NCBI GenBank assembly: GCA_963817375.1
Contig: CAWFOB010000009.1
Span: forward strand, 62,001-126,000
Source: JACVRM01 sp963817375
GTDB taxonomy: Bacteria > Actinomycetota > Thermoleophilia > Gaiellales > Gaiellaceae
Length of the DNA stretch: 64,000 nt
Direction of reading: 5' to 3'
Shown here: positions 43,102 to 52,359 of the stretch, piece after piece
Layout of the letters: the number at the start of each line of letters is the position of its first letter
How positions within the stretch are numbered: the stretch's first letter is position 1
Notes under the pieces: generated by a model
Seen by the model: only the letters and a program-made list of their open reading frames with translations
Database searches by the model: none
What the model was told of the DNA's origin: nothing
Translations under genes and position numbers: made by a program

Positions 43102-44139
43102 CGGTCGCCGACGGCGAACGCCGCGGCCGCGAACCCGGCGTAGGCGGCGACGAGCACGGCGCCGCGCCACGTGGACGACCGTCCCTGCGCGAGCAGCGCC
43201 GCGGTGAGCGCAACTGCCCCGGCGACGGCGATGAGCTCGAACGGCCGGAAGGAAAGGGCGAGCGGCTTCAGCGCCCAGGCGGCCAGCGCCACCGCCGGGA
43301 TCAGGAAGACGCAGACCTGTGCCGCAGAGGCAAGCGCGATCTCCGAGGCGAGACGGATGTTTCCGCGATGCGCGACGACCACCGCACCGCCGTGCTCGGC
43401 GGCGTTGCCGACGATCGCGACGATCACGGCGGCGACGAAGAAGTCGCTGAGCCCGGCGTTCGAGGCGAACGTGTCGATGCTTCCCACGAGGATCTCGGCG
43501 ATCAGGGCGGTGACGAGGGTGGCGGCGCCCAGGACGGCGAGCGAGACGCCGAGGCTCCAGCTCGCCTCCTCCGGCGGATCGTCGGACACGTGCTGCCGCC
43601 GGTGGCGCCGCAGGTTGCGCCAGGTCACGACGACGTAGAGGGCGAGCAGGATCACCGCCGGCGCGATCGAGAGCCGCGCGATCTCGTGGCGCTCCGGGTT
43701 GCCGTGGAAGGCCGGAATCGCGGGGATGAGCGCGACCGACGACCGCGATCGCGACGAGCCCGAGCGACGTGAAGCTCGAGCGGCGGTCGATCGACGCGGC
43801 CGGGCCGAAGAGCAGCGAGAAGCCGAGGACGAGCAGCAGGTTGCCGACGATCGAGCCCATCAGCGACGCGCGGACGACGTCGAACTTGCCGGAGTTGACG
43901 GCGATCAGCGCAATGACGAGCTCGGGCGCGTTCCCGAACGTCGCGTTGAGGAAGCCGCCGATGCCGGCGCCCGTATGGGCGGCCGCGTGCTCGGTCGCCT
44001 CCCCGATCAGCCACGCGAGCGGGATCAGCGAGATCGCCGCGAGGATGAAGTCGGCGGTGTCGCCGGGCGAAGCGAAGTAGTGAATCGCGAGCGTGGCCGG
44101 CGCGAGGGCGAGCGACGCCCAGAGGATCCTGCGGACCAC
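43098..44139 (-). CDS. Ca2+/H+ antiporter, CaCA superfamily (frameshifted)
   Basis: Ten to eleven hydrophobic helices. The two exchanger repeats are clear: GEATEHAAAHTGAGIGGFLNATFGNAPELVIALIAV in two parts, and IVAIVGNAAEHGGAVVVAHRGNI. Exports calcium in exchange for protons across the cytoplasmic membrane. The frame breaks near 43739 (VAIAVV then VALIPAIPAFHGNPERHE one frame away); removing one G restores it. I propose GTG 44139; the in-frame GTG at 44187 would leave only 2 bp to the divergent HAD start. Confidence 0.88.
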
Positions 44140-44189
44140 GCGCGCCAGCGTATCGGCCTGCTCCCGGCCGCCCGCGCGGTAGAACACGC

Positions 44190-44915
44190 GTGGTGATCGA
44201 GGCCGTCCTCTTCGACTGGGGCGACACGCTGATGCCCTACGACGCGCAGGCCAGCGACGAGTTCGTGCTCGCGCGGACCCGTGCCGGGCTCGCCGCGCTC
44301 GACGGGCGGGTCGATGTCGCGCCCGAAGCGGTCACGGGCTGGTTCCGCGAGCACTTCGACGAGCTGTTCGCCTCCGAGGCCGAGGAGGACTTCGACCACC
44401 TCGAGATGCTCGCCCGCTGCTTCCGCGAGCTCGGGGCCGACCCGACAGACGAGGACGTCCGCCTCTACGCGCAGGCGAGCAACTGGGAGAGCGAGATGCT
44501 CCTGTTCCCGCACGCGCATGCGCTCCTCGACGCGCTGCGCGCGCGCGGGCTGAAGACCGCGATCGTGTCGAACACGTCGGTGCCGGGATGGCTGCTCGAG
44601 CCCGTGCTCGCCAAGCAGGGGCTTGCCTCACGCATCGACGCCGCCGTCTTCTCGTCCGACGTCGGGAAGCGCAAGCCGCACCCGTTGATCTTCCGGCGCG
44701 CGCTCGACGAGCTCGGCGTCGAGGCCGCGAACGCGCTCTTCGTCGGCGACCGCGTGCGGCAGGACGTGCGTGGCGCCCACGACGCCGGGATGGTGACGGT
44801 GCAGGCCCTCTGGAGCCGCGCGGACGAGCATCCCGACGGGATCGAGCCGGACTATGAGGCATACACAATGATGGACGTTCTCAACGTCGTCCGGCGGCTG
44901 AACGGCGGGCTCTGA
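44190..44915 (+). CDS. HAD-superfamily hydrolase
   Basis: 241 residues; two adjacent GTGs (44190, 44193) could start it. Motif I AVLFDWGDTL with nucleophilic Asp and DxxxT acid/base arrangement, motif II AIVSNTS, motif III Lys in VGKRKPHPLIF, and motif IV LFVGDRVRQDVRGAHDAGM. A helical cap lies between motifs I and II. Typical of phosphoglycolate-phosphatase-like enzymes; substrate unassigned. Confidence 0.9.
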   Translation: MVIEAVLFDWGDTLMPYDAQASDEFVLARTRAGLAALDGRVDVAPEAVTGWFREHFDELFASEAEEDFDHLEMLARCFRELGADPTDEDVRLYAQASNWESEMLLFPHAHALLDALRARGLKTAIVSNTSVPGWLLEPVLAKQGLASRIDAAVFSSDVGKRKPHPLIFRRALDELGVEAANALFVGDRVRQDVRGAHDAGMVTVQALWSRADEHPDGIEPDYEAYTMMDVLNVVRRLNGGL

Positions 44916-44981
44916 GCAAGCATTTTTGGCCGGGGCTGTCAAGTCTTGCGGAGGCCCCCGGACGTGCCGACAATCCGGCGT

Positions 44982-45404
44982 ATGGACATCTCCTCAGCGT
45001 CGCCGGCAAAGCGCCTGCCGCTCCATCCGCAGCAGGAAGTCGAGTGCCGGAGATGCGATGTCCACTGCGACAAGGTCGTGTACCCGGCGGCCTGCGTCGA
45101 GCGGGCGTGCCCGTTCGTCTACGCCTACGAGGAGTTCGGCCGCCGGTACGTCGGCTGCATGCAGAAGGTGTTCTCGGTCGAGATCGACCTGGCCATGCTC
45201 CAGCAGGCCGAGCGGCGGCGTGACGGCTTCGGCGCGGTGAAGGCGGTTCGGGCGCCGCTGCCGATGTGCGAGGCGGACGTGTCGAGCTGCTACGAGGCGA
45301 AGGGCGCCGAGCTCGGCTGCGTCAACCCCGAGTTCTTCGAGCTCCCGCTCGACCGGCCGAGCTTCCGCGTGTTCGCGCGCCTGGCGCCGAACGCCGAGCG
45401 CTAG
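44982..45404 (+). CDS. Cys-rich conserved hypothetical protein
   Basis: 140 residues from ATG 44982. The N-terminal half has a dense Cys pattern: VECRRCDVHCDKVVYPAACVERACPF, in runs CxxCxxxC and CxxxxC, later GCMQK, MCEAD, SCYEAKGAELGC. This could hold one or two zinc or FeS sites. No membrane segment. I do not recognise a named family, though similar small Cys-rich proteins occur in actinobacteria. Its 3' end overlaps the convergent endonuclease frame. Confidence 0.7.
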   Translation: MDISSASPAKRLPLHPQQEVECRRCDVHCDKVVYPAACVERACPFVYAYEEFGRRYVGCMQKVFSVEIDLAMLQQAERRRDGFGAVKAVRAPLPMCEADVSSCYEAKGAELGCVNPEFFELPLDRPSFRVFARLAPNAER

Positions 45405-46260
45405 ACCGCTTCTTCTTCGGCTTCCAGCGCGCGTACAGGTCGCGCAGCACCTGCATGTCCTCGGCGCGCGGCCCGTGCCCTTCGATGCCCGGCGTCTCCA
45501 TCACGGCCGGCAGGTCCTGCACGGCCGGGTGGGCGAGGAAGACACCGAGGTTCTCGCCCATCTCGCCCTCGAGCACGTTCGCGTGCCGGTCGCGGTTCGA
45601 GCCGAGCGGGGCCGCCGAGTCGTTGACGTGCAGCGCGCGCACGCGGTCGGGGCCGAGCGCGCGGTCGAGCGAGTCGAGCACGGTCGCGTACACGTCCGGG
45701 TCGGTGACGTCGGTCCCGCTCACGTACAGGTGGCACGAATCGAGGCACACGCCGAGCCGCGGGTGGCCGTCGAGCCGGTCGAAGATCACCTCGAGCTCCT
45801 CGACCGAGCGGCCGATCGTTGCCCCGGCGCCCGCCGAGTTTTCCATCAGCAGCCAGGTCGTGTCGGTCGTGCGGTCGAGCGCCCGCTGCATCGCGGGGAT
45901 CACGCGCTTCAGGCCCGCCTCGAAGCCGGCGCCGAGGTGGGAGCCGACGTGGAAGACGACGCCGTCCGCCTCGATCGCGGCCGCGGCGTCGACGGTCGAG
46001 CCGAGCGTCGACGCGGACTTCTCGTAGATCTCGTCGTTCGGAGTCGCCAGGTTGATCAGGTAGAGCGCATGCACCAGCGCGGCGCGCACCGGCCCCTTCG
46101 AGATCCGCTCGGCGAACAGCTCGAGCTGCGCGCGCTCGTGCTCGGGGAACCGCCACGCGCGCGGGCTCTGCGCGAACAGCTGGACGGCATCGGCGCCGAT
46201 CTCCTCGGCCCGGTCCAGCGAGGCTTTGATCCCGCCCGAGCAATGGGCCCCGAGGAGCAC
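45322..46260 (-). CDS. nfo: Endonuclease IV (AP endonuclease)
   Basis: TIM-barrel zinc enzyme that cuts DNA 5' of abasic sites. GTG 46260. GAHCSGGIKASLDRA, AVQLFAQSPRAWR, ALVHALYLINLA, VVFHVGSHLGAG, LMENSAGAGATIG, LGVCLDSCHLYVSG, ALHVNDSAAPLGSNRDRHANV and PAVMETPGIEGHGP supply the His, Glu and Asp metal ligands. As sequenced, the C-terminus carries a 30-residue Arg/Ser-rich tail that overlaps the convergent gene by 83 bp; a one-base error near 45410 would instead end the protein at about 45403. Confidence 0.92.
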   Translation of the reverse strand: MLLGAHCSGGIKASLDRAEEIGADAVQLFAQSPRAWRFPEHERAQLELFAERISKGPVRAALVHALYLINLATPNDEIYEKSASTLGSTVDAAAAIEADGVVFHVGSHLGAGFEAGLKRVIPAMQRALDRTTDTTWLLMENSAGAGATIGRSVEELEVIFDRLDGHPRLGVCLDSCHLYVSGTDVTDPDVYATVLDSLDRALGPDRVRALHVNDSAAPLGSNRDRHANVLEGEMGENLGVFLAHPAVQDLPAVMETPGIEGHGPRAEDMQVLRDLYARWKPKKKRSSARRSAPGARTRGSSAGRAGARRTRG

Positions 46261-46277
46261 GGCAGTAACCTACCCGC

Positions 46278-47531
46278 GTGCCTTCCAGGGTTCGCATGGC
46301 GCCTTCACCGACCGGTTTTCTGCACATCGGCGGCGTGCGCACGTTCCTCTTCAATTGGCTGTTCGCGCGCGGCGGCGGCGGCGAGTGCCTGCTCCGCATC
46401 GAGAACACCGACACGAGCCGGGAAGTGGCCGAGTCGGTCGAGCAGATCCAGCGCTCGCTCCGGTGGCTGGGGATCGACTGGGACGGTCCCGTCACCTTCC
46501 AGCTCGACGCCATGCCGCGCGCCCGGGAGCTCGCCGACCGGCTGGTCGCCGAGGGCAAGGCGTACGAGGACGAGGGCGCGATCCGCTTCCGCATGCCCGA
46601 CGAGGGCGTGACCGGCTGGGAGGACGCCGTCCGCGGTTGGATCGAGTTCCCGAACGAGAAGCTCGAGGACGTCGTCATCGTCCGGTCGGACGGGCGTCCC
46701 ACTTACAACTTCGCCTCGCCCGTCGAGGACATGGACGACCGCATCACGCACGTGATCCGCGGCAACGACCACGTGTCGAACACGCCCAAGCAGATCCAGA
46801 TCCTGCGCGCGCTCGGCGCCGAGCTGCCCGTCTACGCCCACGTGCCGGACGTGCTCGGCGACGACGGCAAGAAGCTCTCGAAGCGCCACGGCGCCCAGTC
46901 GGTCGACGAGTTCCAGGAGGCGGGCTACCTCCCCGAGGCGCTCATGAACTTCCTGGCGCTGCTCGGCTGGTCGTACGACGACCACACGACCGTCATGACG
47001 CCGCAGGAGCTCATCGACCGCTTCTCGCTCGGACGCGTCGGCTCGAGCCCGGCGACCTTCGACTACGAGAAGCTCGAGTGGCTGAACGGCGTGCATCTGC
47101 GCGCGCTCTCCGACGACGAGTACGGCGACCGTCTCGTTGCGTATTTGCGCGAGCGGGGCATCGACTGGCCTGAGCCCCTCCTTCGCAAGACCGTCCCCGT
47201 CGTCAAGGACAAGATCTCGACGCTTGGCCAGTACCCGACCTACATTGGCTTCCTCTTCCACGAGATCGATCCGCCCACGGACGTCGACGGCGGCCGGCCG
47301 GTGCTGACAGAGGCCGCGGAGGCGCTCGCGGCGCTCGAGCCCTTCACCGCGGAGCGGATCGAGGAGGCGCTGCGCGCGGTCGCCGAGCGTCTGGACCTCT
47401 CGCCGCGCAAGGCGTTTGCGCCGATCCGCGTCGCCGTCACCGGCTCGACCGTCTCGCCGGGGCTCTTCGAGAGCCTCGAGCTGCTCGGCCGCGAGCGTTC
47501 GCTCGAACGGATCCGGGCGGCGCTCGCATGA
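46278..47531 (+). CDS. gltX: Glutamyl-tRNA synthetase
   Basis: 417 residues from GTG 46278, somewhat short for the family (about 470-490). Class I motifs: HIGH-like RMAPSPTGFLHIGGVRTFLFNWL and KMSKS-like DDGKKLSKRHGAQ. IENTDTSREV, SDGRPTYNFASPVEDMDD, HVIRGNDHVSNTPKQI. The anticodon-binding cage is present but compact. tRNA-Glu(CTC) lies 1.6 kb downstream and tRNA-Gln(CTG) near 61.8 kb. Whether it also charges tRNA-Gln cannot be read here. Confidence 0.95.
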   Translation: MPSRVRMAPSPTGFLHIGGVRTFLFNWLFARGGGGECLLRIENTDTSREVAESVEQIQRSLRWLGIDWDGPVTFQLDAMPRARELADRLVAEGKAYEDEGAIRFRMPDEGVTGWEDAVRGWIEFPNEKLEDVVIVRSDGRPTYNFASPVEDMDDRITHVIRGNDHVSNTPKQIQILRALGAELPVYAHVPDVLGDDGKKLSKRHGAQSVDEFQEAGYLPEALMNFLALLGWSYDDHTTVMTPQELIDRFSLGRVGSSPATFDYEKLEWLNGVHLRALSDDEYGDRLVAYLRERGIDWPEPLLRKTVPVVKDKISTLGQYPTYIGFLFHEIDPPTDVDGGRPVLTEAAEALAALEPFTAERIEEALRAVAERLDLSPRKAFAPIRVAVTGSTVSPGLFESLELLGRERSLERIRAALA

Positions 47532-47634
47532 AGGACGGCGACGGCTGCACCCACACCGTCCTGGTCGTCGACGATGATCCCGCCCTGCGGATGCTTTGCC
47601 GGGTCAATCTCGAGCTCGACGGCTACGCGCGGTG
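47528..47634 (+). pseudogene. Severed receiver-domain fragment
   Basis: 35 codons in an open frame: HTVLVVDDDPALRMLCRV, LELDGYAR, then stop. This is strand 1, the acidic pair and helix 1 of a CheY-like receiver and nothing more. ATG 47528 overlaps the gltX stop (ATGA) and its stop overlaps the GTG of the peptidase. It looks like a response-regulator gene with all but the first quarter deleted, or an assembly deletion. Confidence 0.7.
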
Positions 47635-49150
47635 AGCGCGCCGACCGTCCTGAACGCGGCCGCATTCGAGGAGCGGCTGCGGCAGTACCGCTTCGAGCGC
47701 ATGGAGGAGGCGCGCGCCGTGCGCGTCGGCGAGAAGGAGACCTCCGAGGGCGCCGCCATCGTCGCGAAGTACGAGGACCTCTTCATCGTACGCCCAGCGC
47801 GACGCGCTGCTCGCCGCCGAGCGGGAGGCCGGCGATCCAGACGAGCTCGAGCGCCTGTACCGCCTGCGCAAGTCCTGCGAGGGCGGGCTCGTCTCGCGCG
47901 AGGTGGCCGAGCTCGCCGACGAGGTCGAGAACCGCATCCTGGCCGCGCGGGTGCCCTTCCAGGGCGAGGACGTGCCGCTGCGCACGGCGCAGGCGAAGCT
48001 CGCCGTGCTGCCCGGCTACGCCGAGCGCGAGGAGCTCGGTGCCGCCACGCAGAAGGTCTCAGCCGGGTTCAACGACGACCGGCTCGAGCTGATCCGCCGC
48101 ATCGAGGAGATCGACGCCGAGGTGACGGGGATCGGCGACCCGGTCGAGCGGAACGAGGAGGAGAAGGGCATCTCGCTCTCCGACCTCTCCGCGGCGCTGC
48201 AGGCCGCGAGCAATCAGCTCACCGGCCCGTTCGAGCAGCTGCGCGAGCGCTGGTTCGAGCGGCTGCTCGGGCCGGAGCGCGAGGCCGTCCCGGCGTCGTT
48301 CCACGTCGGCTACGTGCGCCGGCTGTCGCCGCTCGAGTCCACGTACACCAAGGAGCGCTGCGTCGAGGTCTGCCTCGACACGCTCCAGCGCATCGGCCTC
48401 GACCTGGAGGCGCAGCCCAACATCCGCCTCGACCTCGACGACCGCCCGCAGAAGAGCCCGCGCGCCTGCGTCGTGCCGTCAGACCCGCCGTCGGTCGTGC
48501 ACCTGATCACGCGAGCGCAGGGCGGCATGCACGACTACGCCGCGTTCCTGCACGAGGCCGGGCACGCGCTGCACTACGCCGGCTCGGCCGACGACCTGCC
48601 CTTCACGTTCCGGGCCGTGTCGCGCGACCACGCGCTGACGGAGATCTACTCGTACATCGTCGAGGCGCTCTCGCGTGAGCCGGGCTGGCATGAGCGCTAC
48701 TTCGGCCTCACACCGGAGCAGGCGGCCGAGAACGCGGAGGCGTCGCAGTTCGTGGAGACGCTGCTCTTCCGGCGCTACGAGGCCAAGCTGCGCTTCGAGC
48801 TGGAGTTCTGGTCGGCGTTCGGCGAGCCTGTCGACGAGGACGCACCGGCGCGCTACTCGGAGCTCTTGACCGAGGCCAGCGGCGTGCGCTACGCGCCCGA
48901 CAACTACCTCGCGGACATGGACGCGGGCTTCTACTCCGCCGACTACCTCCGGGCGTGGATCCGCTCGTCGCAGCTGCGCGAGTACCTCGAGCGCGAGGTC
49001 GGCGACGACTGGTGGTGCAATACCCGGACCGGCGACTTCCTGCGCGGCCTGTGGGCGGAAGGGACGCGCCCGACGAGCGAGGAGATCGCCGGCCGGCTCG
49101 GCTACGACGCGCTCGACACGCGGCCGCTGGTTGCGGCTCGCGGCGCGTGA
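47631..49150 (+). CDS. Gluzincin metallopeptidase, M3/M32-like (frameshifted)
   Basis: About 505 residues after correction. Starts GTG 47631 (SAPTVLNAAAFEERL); the frame breaks near 47788 (KYEDLFI then YAQRDALLAAEREAG) and resumes one frame away. The zinc site is AAFLHEAGHALHYAGS (HEAGH) with a downstream Glu in ALTEIYSYIVEAL. The mostly helical fold with this motif resembles M3 oligopeptidases and M32 carboxypeptidases. No signal peptide, so probably cytoplasmic peptide turnover. Confidence 0.85.
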
Positions 49151-49174
49151 CCGCTGCTAAAGTCCGGTCGGCTA

Positions 49175-49248
49175 GCCCCCGTCGTCTAGTGGCCTAGGAT
49201 GCCTGGTTCTCAGCCAGGAGACCGCGGGTTCGAATCCCGCCGGGGGTG
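49175..49248 (+). tRNA. tRNA-Glu (CTC)
   Basis: Cloverleaf with acceptor GCCCCCG/CGGGGGT, D arm containing TCTAGTGGCCTAGGA, anticodon stem CCTGG/CCAGG with loop TTCTCAG (anticodon CTC at 49209-49211), and T arm GCGGG-TTCGAAT-CCCGC. CCA is not encoded. A GGGGCTGTCCCC element starts 21 bp downstream. Confidence 0.97.
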
Positions 49249-49268
49249 TGTGAGCGCGGGCGACCCGT

Positions 49269-49386
49269 GGGGCTGTCCCCGAAGGGGGCTGTCCCTCGTG
49301 CCTGCATAGGAGAACGCCCGGAACCGAGTTTCTGACGACAGAGACTCGCCCATTCACTGGGGACAGCCCCCTTCGGGGACAGCCCC
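49269..49386. repeat. GGGGCTGTCCCC palindromic element, copy 3
   Basis: 118 bp with arms GGGGCTGTCCCC, GAAGG, GGGCTGTCCCTCGTG and CACTGGGGACAGCCCC, CTTCG, GGGACAGCCCC. The arms are nearly identical to the 7.2 kb copy including the CTCGTG and CACTGGGG inner borders; the interior differs. It lies between tRNA-Glu and tag. Confidence 0.88.
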
Positions 49387-49401
49387 TGGCAGTCTTCCGC
49401 C

Positions 49402-49968
49402 ATGGCCGGCCTGCGCACGAGCGACGACGGAACCGTCCGCTGCTGGTGGGCGGGCGAGGACCCGCTGATGGTCGCCTACCACGACGAGGAGTGGGGAAGG
49501 CCGGAGCGCCGTCCCGAGCGGCTGTTCGAGCTGCTGACGCTCGAGTCGTTCCAGTCCGGGCTCTCGTGGAGCACGATCCTGCGCAAGCGCGAGGGCTTCC
49601 GCCGGGCCTTCGACGGCTTCGACTCCGCCCGCGTGGCCGCCTACGGCGACGAGGACGTGCAGCGCCTGCTCGCCGACGCGGACATCGTCCGCCATCGCGG
49701 CAAGATCGAGTCGGCGATCGCGAACGCGCGCGCCATCGAAGCGCTCGACATCCCGCTCGCCGATCTGCTCTGGGCGGCTGCCCCGCCCGCGCGCCCGCGT
49801 CCGAGCAGCGACGCTCACATCCCGGCGGCGAGCGACGAGTCGGTGGCGCTCGCGCGCGAGCTCAAGCGCCGCGACTTCCGCTTCGTCGGCCCGACGACCG
49901 TCTACGCGTTCATGCAGGCAGCGGGGCTGGTCGACGACCACGTCGCCGGCTGCGAGCGCGCGCCCTAG
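49402..49968 (+). CDS. tag: DNA-3-methyladenine glycosylase I
   Basis: 188 residues. Removes 3-methyladenine from DNA. CWWAGEDPLMVAYHDEEWGRP, FELLTLESFQSGLSWSTILRKREGFRRAF, DIVRHRGKIESAIANARA, and FRFVGPTTVYAFMQAAGLVDDHVAGC give the Cys, His and Trp positions of the Tag zinc-containing family. Ends 2 bp from the convergent aquaporin stop. Fourth alkylation/AP repair gene in the window. Confidence 0.95.
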   Translation: MAGLRTSDDGTVRCWWAGEDPLMVAYHDEEWGRPERRPERLFELLTLESFQSGLSWSTILRKREGFRRAFDGFDSARVAAYGDEDVQRLLADADIVRHRGKIESAIANARAIEALDIPLADLLWAAAPPARPRPSSDAHIPAASDESVALARELKRRDFRFVGPTTVYAFMQAAGLVDDHVAGCERAP

Positions 49969-49970
49969 GA

Positions 49971-50834
49971 CTACTCGAACGCGGCGGTCGCGACGCTCTC
50001 CTCTTCCACACCGCTGTCGGGCACGCCGGGTGGCGGCGGCCGAAGCGGCCTGAGGTAGAGGAGCTCGTAGAGCAGCGCGGCGATGGCGCCGCCGAGGATC
50101 GGCCCGACCCACCAGATCCAGGAATGCGTCCAGTTGTTGTCGATCACCTGCGACCCGAACGCGCGGGCCGGGTTCATCATCGCGCCCGTCAGCGGCCCGC
50201 CGACCATGACGTCGACCGAGATCGTGAGGCCGATCGCGAAGCCGGCGATGATCTTGAACGCGCCGCGGATGTCGGCTGCCGTTGCGAAGACGACGAAGAC
50301 GAGGAACGCGGTCAGCAGCGCCTCGAGCACGAGGCCCTCGCCGGACGAGAGGCTCGGGTCGAGCGCCGGTGCGCCGTAGCCGGCCGCCTTGGCGAACGTC
50401 GAAGGCCACAGCCAGCGCACCATCGCCGCCGCTGCGATGCCGGCGAGCAGCTGCGCGACGATGTACATCAGCGCGAGCAGCGGCGCGATCCGCCGCGTGA
50501 CGAGGAACCCGATCGTCACCGCCGGGTTGAAGTGGCCGCCCGAGATGTGCCCGAGCGCCGTGACGGCGATCGCGAGCGCGAGGCCGTTCGCGAACGCGAC
50601 GAGCAGCAGGCTCGGCTCGCCCGCGATGGTGACCGAGACGCCCGCACCGATCCCGATGAAGAAGAAGAAGAACGAGCCGATGAACTCGGCGACCGACCGC
50701 AGGACGGCGTCGAGCGGCTCGTCCCAGAGCATGCCGCCCATGCCGCCACCGCCGCCGGAGTCGACCTCTTCGATCTCCTCCACGACGACGACCGACTCGG
50801 CGGGCTCGCTCGCTGGGGTCTGCGGATTGTCCAC
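49971..50834 (-). CDS. Aquaporin / MIP-family channel
   Basis: About 287 residues from GTG 50834 (an ATG at 50909 would overlap the divergent sigma-gene start). An acidic, Gly-rich N-terminal tail precedes six helices and two half-helices with both NPA motifs (HISGGHFNPAVTIGF and GAMMNPARAFGSQ). FFFFFIGIGAGVSVTIAG is an unusually Phe-rich first helix. Water versus glycerol selectivity is not resolvable by eye. No glycerol genes adjacent. Confidence 0.9.
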   Translation of the reverse strand: MDNPQTPASEPAESVVVVEEIEEVDSGGGGGMGGMLWDEPLDAVLRSVAEFIGSFFFFFIGIGAGVSVTIAGEPSLLLVAFANGLALAIAVTALGHISGGHFNPAVTIGFLVTRRIAPLLALMYIVAQLLAGIAAAAMVRWLWPSTFAKAAGYGAPALDPSLSSGEGLVLEALLTAFLVFVVFATAADIRGAFKIIAGFAIGLTISVDVMVGGPLTGAMMNPARAFGSQVIDNNWTHSWIWWVGPILGGAIAALLYELLYLRPLRPPPPGVPDSGVEEESVATAAFE

Positions 50835-50907
50835 GGCGCGGGAGCATAAAGGGTTCGTCGGAGGGCTGTCACTTCCATCGGGCCGATCGCCCTGCCAGGA
50901 TCTCTTC

Positions 50908-51730
50908 ATGGCAGGCGAAGAGCGGTCCGACGGCGATCTCGTCGCACGCTGCCGCGCAGGCGACCAGACCGCCTGGGCGGAGCTCGTCGAGCGCTACTCC
51001 CGCTACGTCTACGGCATCGCCCTCCAGGGCTTCCGGCTGCCCGATCCCGAGGCGGAGGACGTCTTCCAGGACGTCTTCATGCGCGCGTACGAGCATCTCG
51101 ACAGCCTCCGCGACGACGACGCGCTGCGGCCGTGGCTCGCGCAGCTGACCCGGCGGCTGTGCATCGACTCGATCCGTGCGCGCACGCGCGAGCGGGCGAC
51201 CGAGGAGCTGGAGGAGGGCCTCGCCGACGAGGAGCGCATCGGCGCGCTCGACGAGGCGCTCGCCGTCCACCAGGCGATGGCCGAGCTCCCCGAGAACTGC
51301 CGCGACATCCTCGACCGCTTCTTCGCCCGCGACGAGAGCTACCGCACGATCGGCGACGCGCTCGAGCTGCCGGCCGGGACGATCGCGAGCCGCATCTCAC
51401 GCTGCCTGGTCAAGCTTCGCGACGCGTACGAGGGAAGAAAACGAGGTTCCGTCCCCGTCTGGAGGATCGTGAGTAGAGAGGCGTACGACGAGCAGCGCCT
51501 GGCCGACCTGATCGCGGCCCTCCCGCCGGCGCCCGTTGCGTGGGTGCAGGCGGCGCAGGAGCTGCCGGCCGTGCGCGCGTCGCTGGACGGCGATCGTCGA
51601 GCGCGCCCGGGCCGATGCGGAGTACCGCGAGCAGGTCATCGCCGACCTCGAGTCTGCGCTCGCCGCGGCCGGCGTCGAGCCCGACCGCCACCTCGTGAAC
51701 GCGCTCCGCCGGACGCTCACCCAGATCTGA
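50908..51730 (+). CDS. ECF sigma factor with C-terminal extension (frameshifted)
   Basis: Region 2: WAELVERYSRYVYGIAL, EDVFQDVFMRAYEHL, LRPWLAQLTRRLCIDSIR. Region 4: LPENCRDILDRFFARDESYRTIGDAL and ASRISRCLVKLRDAYEG. After region 4 come about 85 residues (EQRLADLIAALPPAPVAWVQAAQ..., EYREQVIADLESALAAAGVEPD) forming a helical extension with no membrane span. One extra G near 51597 breaks the frame; correcting it gives a stop at 51730. AGGA lies about 8 bases before ATG 50908. Confidence 0.85.
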
Positions 51731-51747
51731 GTCGATGATGCGCGCCG

Positions 51748-52350
51748 ATGGCGCGCGCCGCCGACGATCTGCTTCAGCTCCCGCTCGCGCAGCTTCTCGA
51801 CCGCCTCGCGGCCGAGGGGCCGACGCCGGGCGCCGGCGCCGTCGCCGCGCTGACGGCCGCGATGGCCGCGGGCCTCGTCGGCATGGTCGCCGGTGCCTCG
51901 CTGAGCTGGGCCGAGGCGCCGGCCGTGGCCGCGCAGGCCACCGCGCTCCGCCGTCGCCTCGCGCCCCTGGCCGCAGCGAACGCCCAGGCCTACGAGGACG
52001 CGCTCGCCTCGCTCTCGCTGCCCGATTCCGTCCACCCGGAGGCGCGCAGCCACGCGATCGTGACGGCGCTCGACCGCGCCGCCGACATCCCGCTGCGGAT
52101 CGTGGCCGCTGCCAACGACGTCGCCTACCTCGCCGCCGAGGCCGCGCACTGGGGCGAGCCGGCGCTGCGGCCCGACGCGACCGCCGCGGCGCTGCTCGCC
52201 GCCGGGTCGGCGCGGGCGGCTGCGCACCTCGTCGAGATCAACCTCGCGACCGGTCCCGACGACGACCGCGTCATCCGCGCCCGCTCACTCGCCGACTCCG
52301 CGCAGGACTGCGCCCGCATCCTGCTCGATAGCACCGCCGACGCACCGTAG
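51748..52350 (+). CDS. Cyclodeaminase/cyclohydrolase-family protein (FTCD C-terminal-like)
   Basis: 200 residues, all-helical. PLAQLLDRLAAEGPTPGAGAVAALTAAMAAGLVGMVAG is the Gly/Ala-rich signature of the formiminotransferase-cyclodeaminase C-terminal domain and FchA-type methenyl-tetrahydrofolate cyclohydrolases. Later AYEDALASLSLP, ALDRAADIPLRI and ARAAAHLVEINLA. Probably acts on folate one-carbon units, which would link to glycine cleavage, though the two loci are 15 kb apart. Confidence 0.85.
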   Translation: MARAADDLLQLPLAQLLDRLAAEGPTPGAGAVAALTAAMAAGLVGMVAGASLSWAEAPAVAAQATALRRRLAPLAAANAQAYEDALASLSLPDSVHPEARSHAIVTALDRAADIPLRIVAAANDVAYLAAEAAHWGEPALRPDATAAALLAAGSARAAAHLVEINLATGPDDDRVIRARSLADSAQDCARILLDSTADAP

Positions 52351-52359
52351 GATCGCCCC

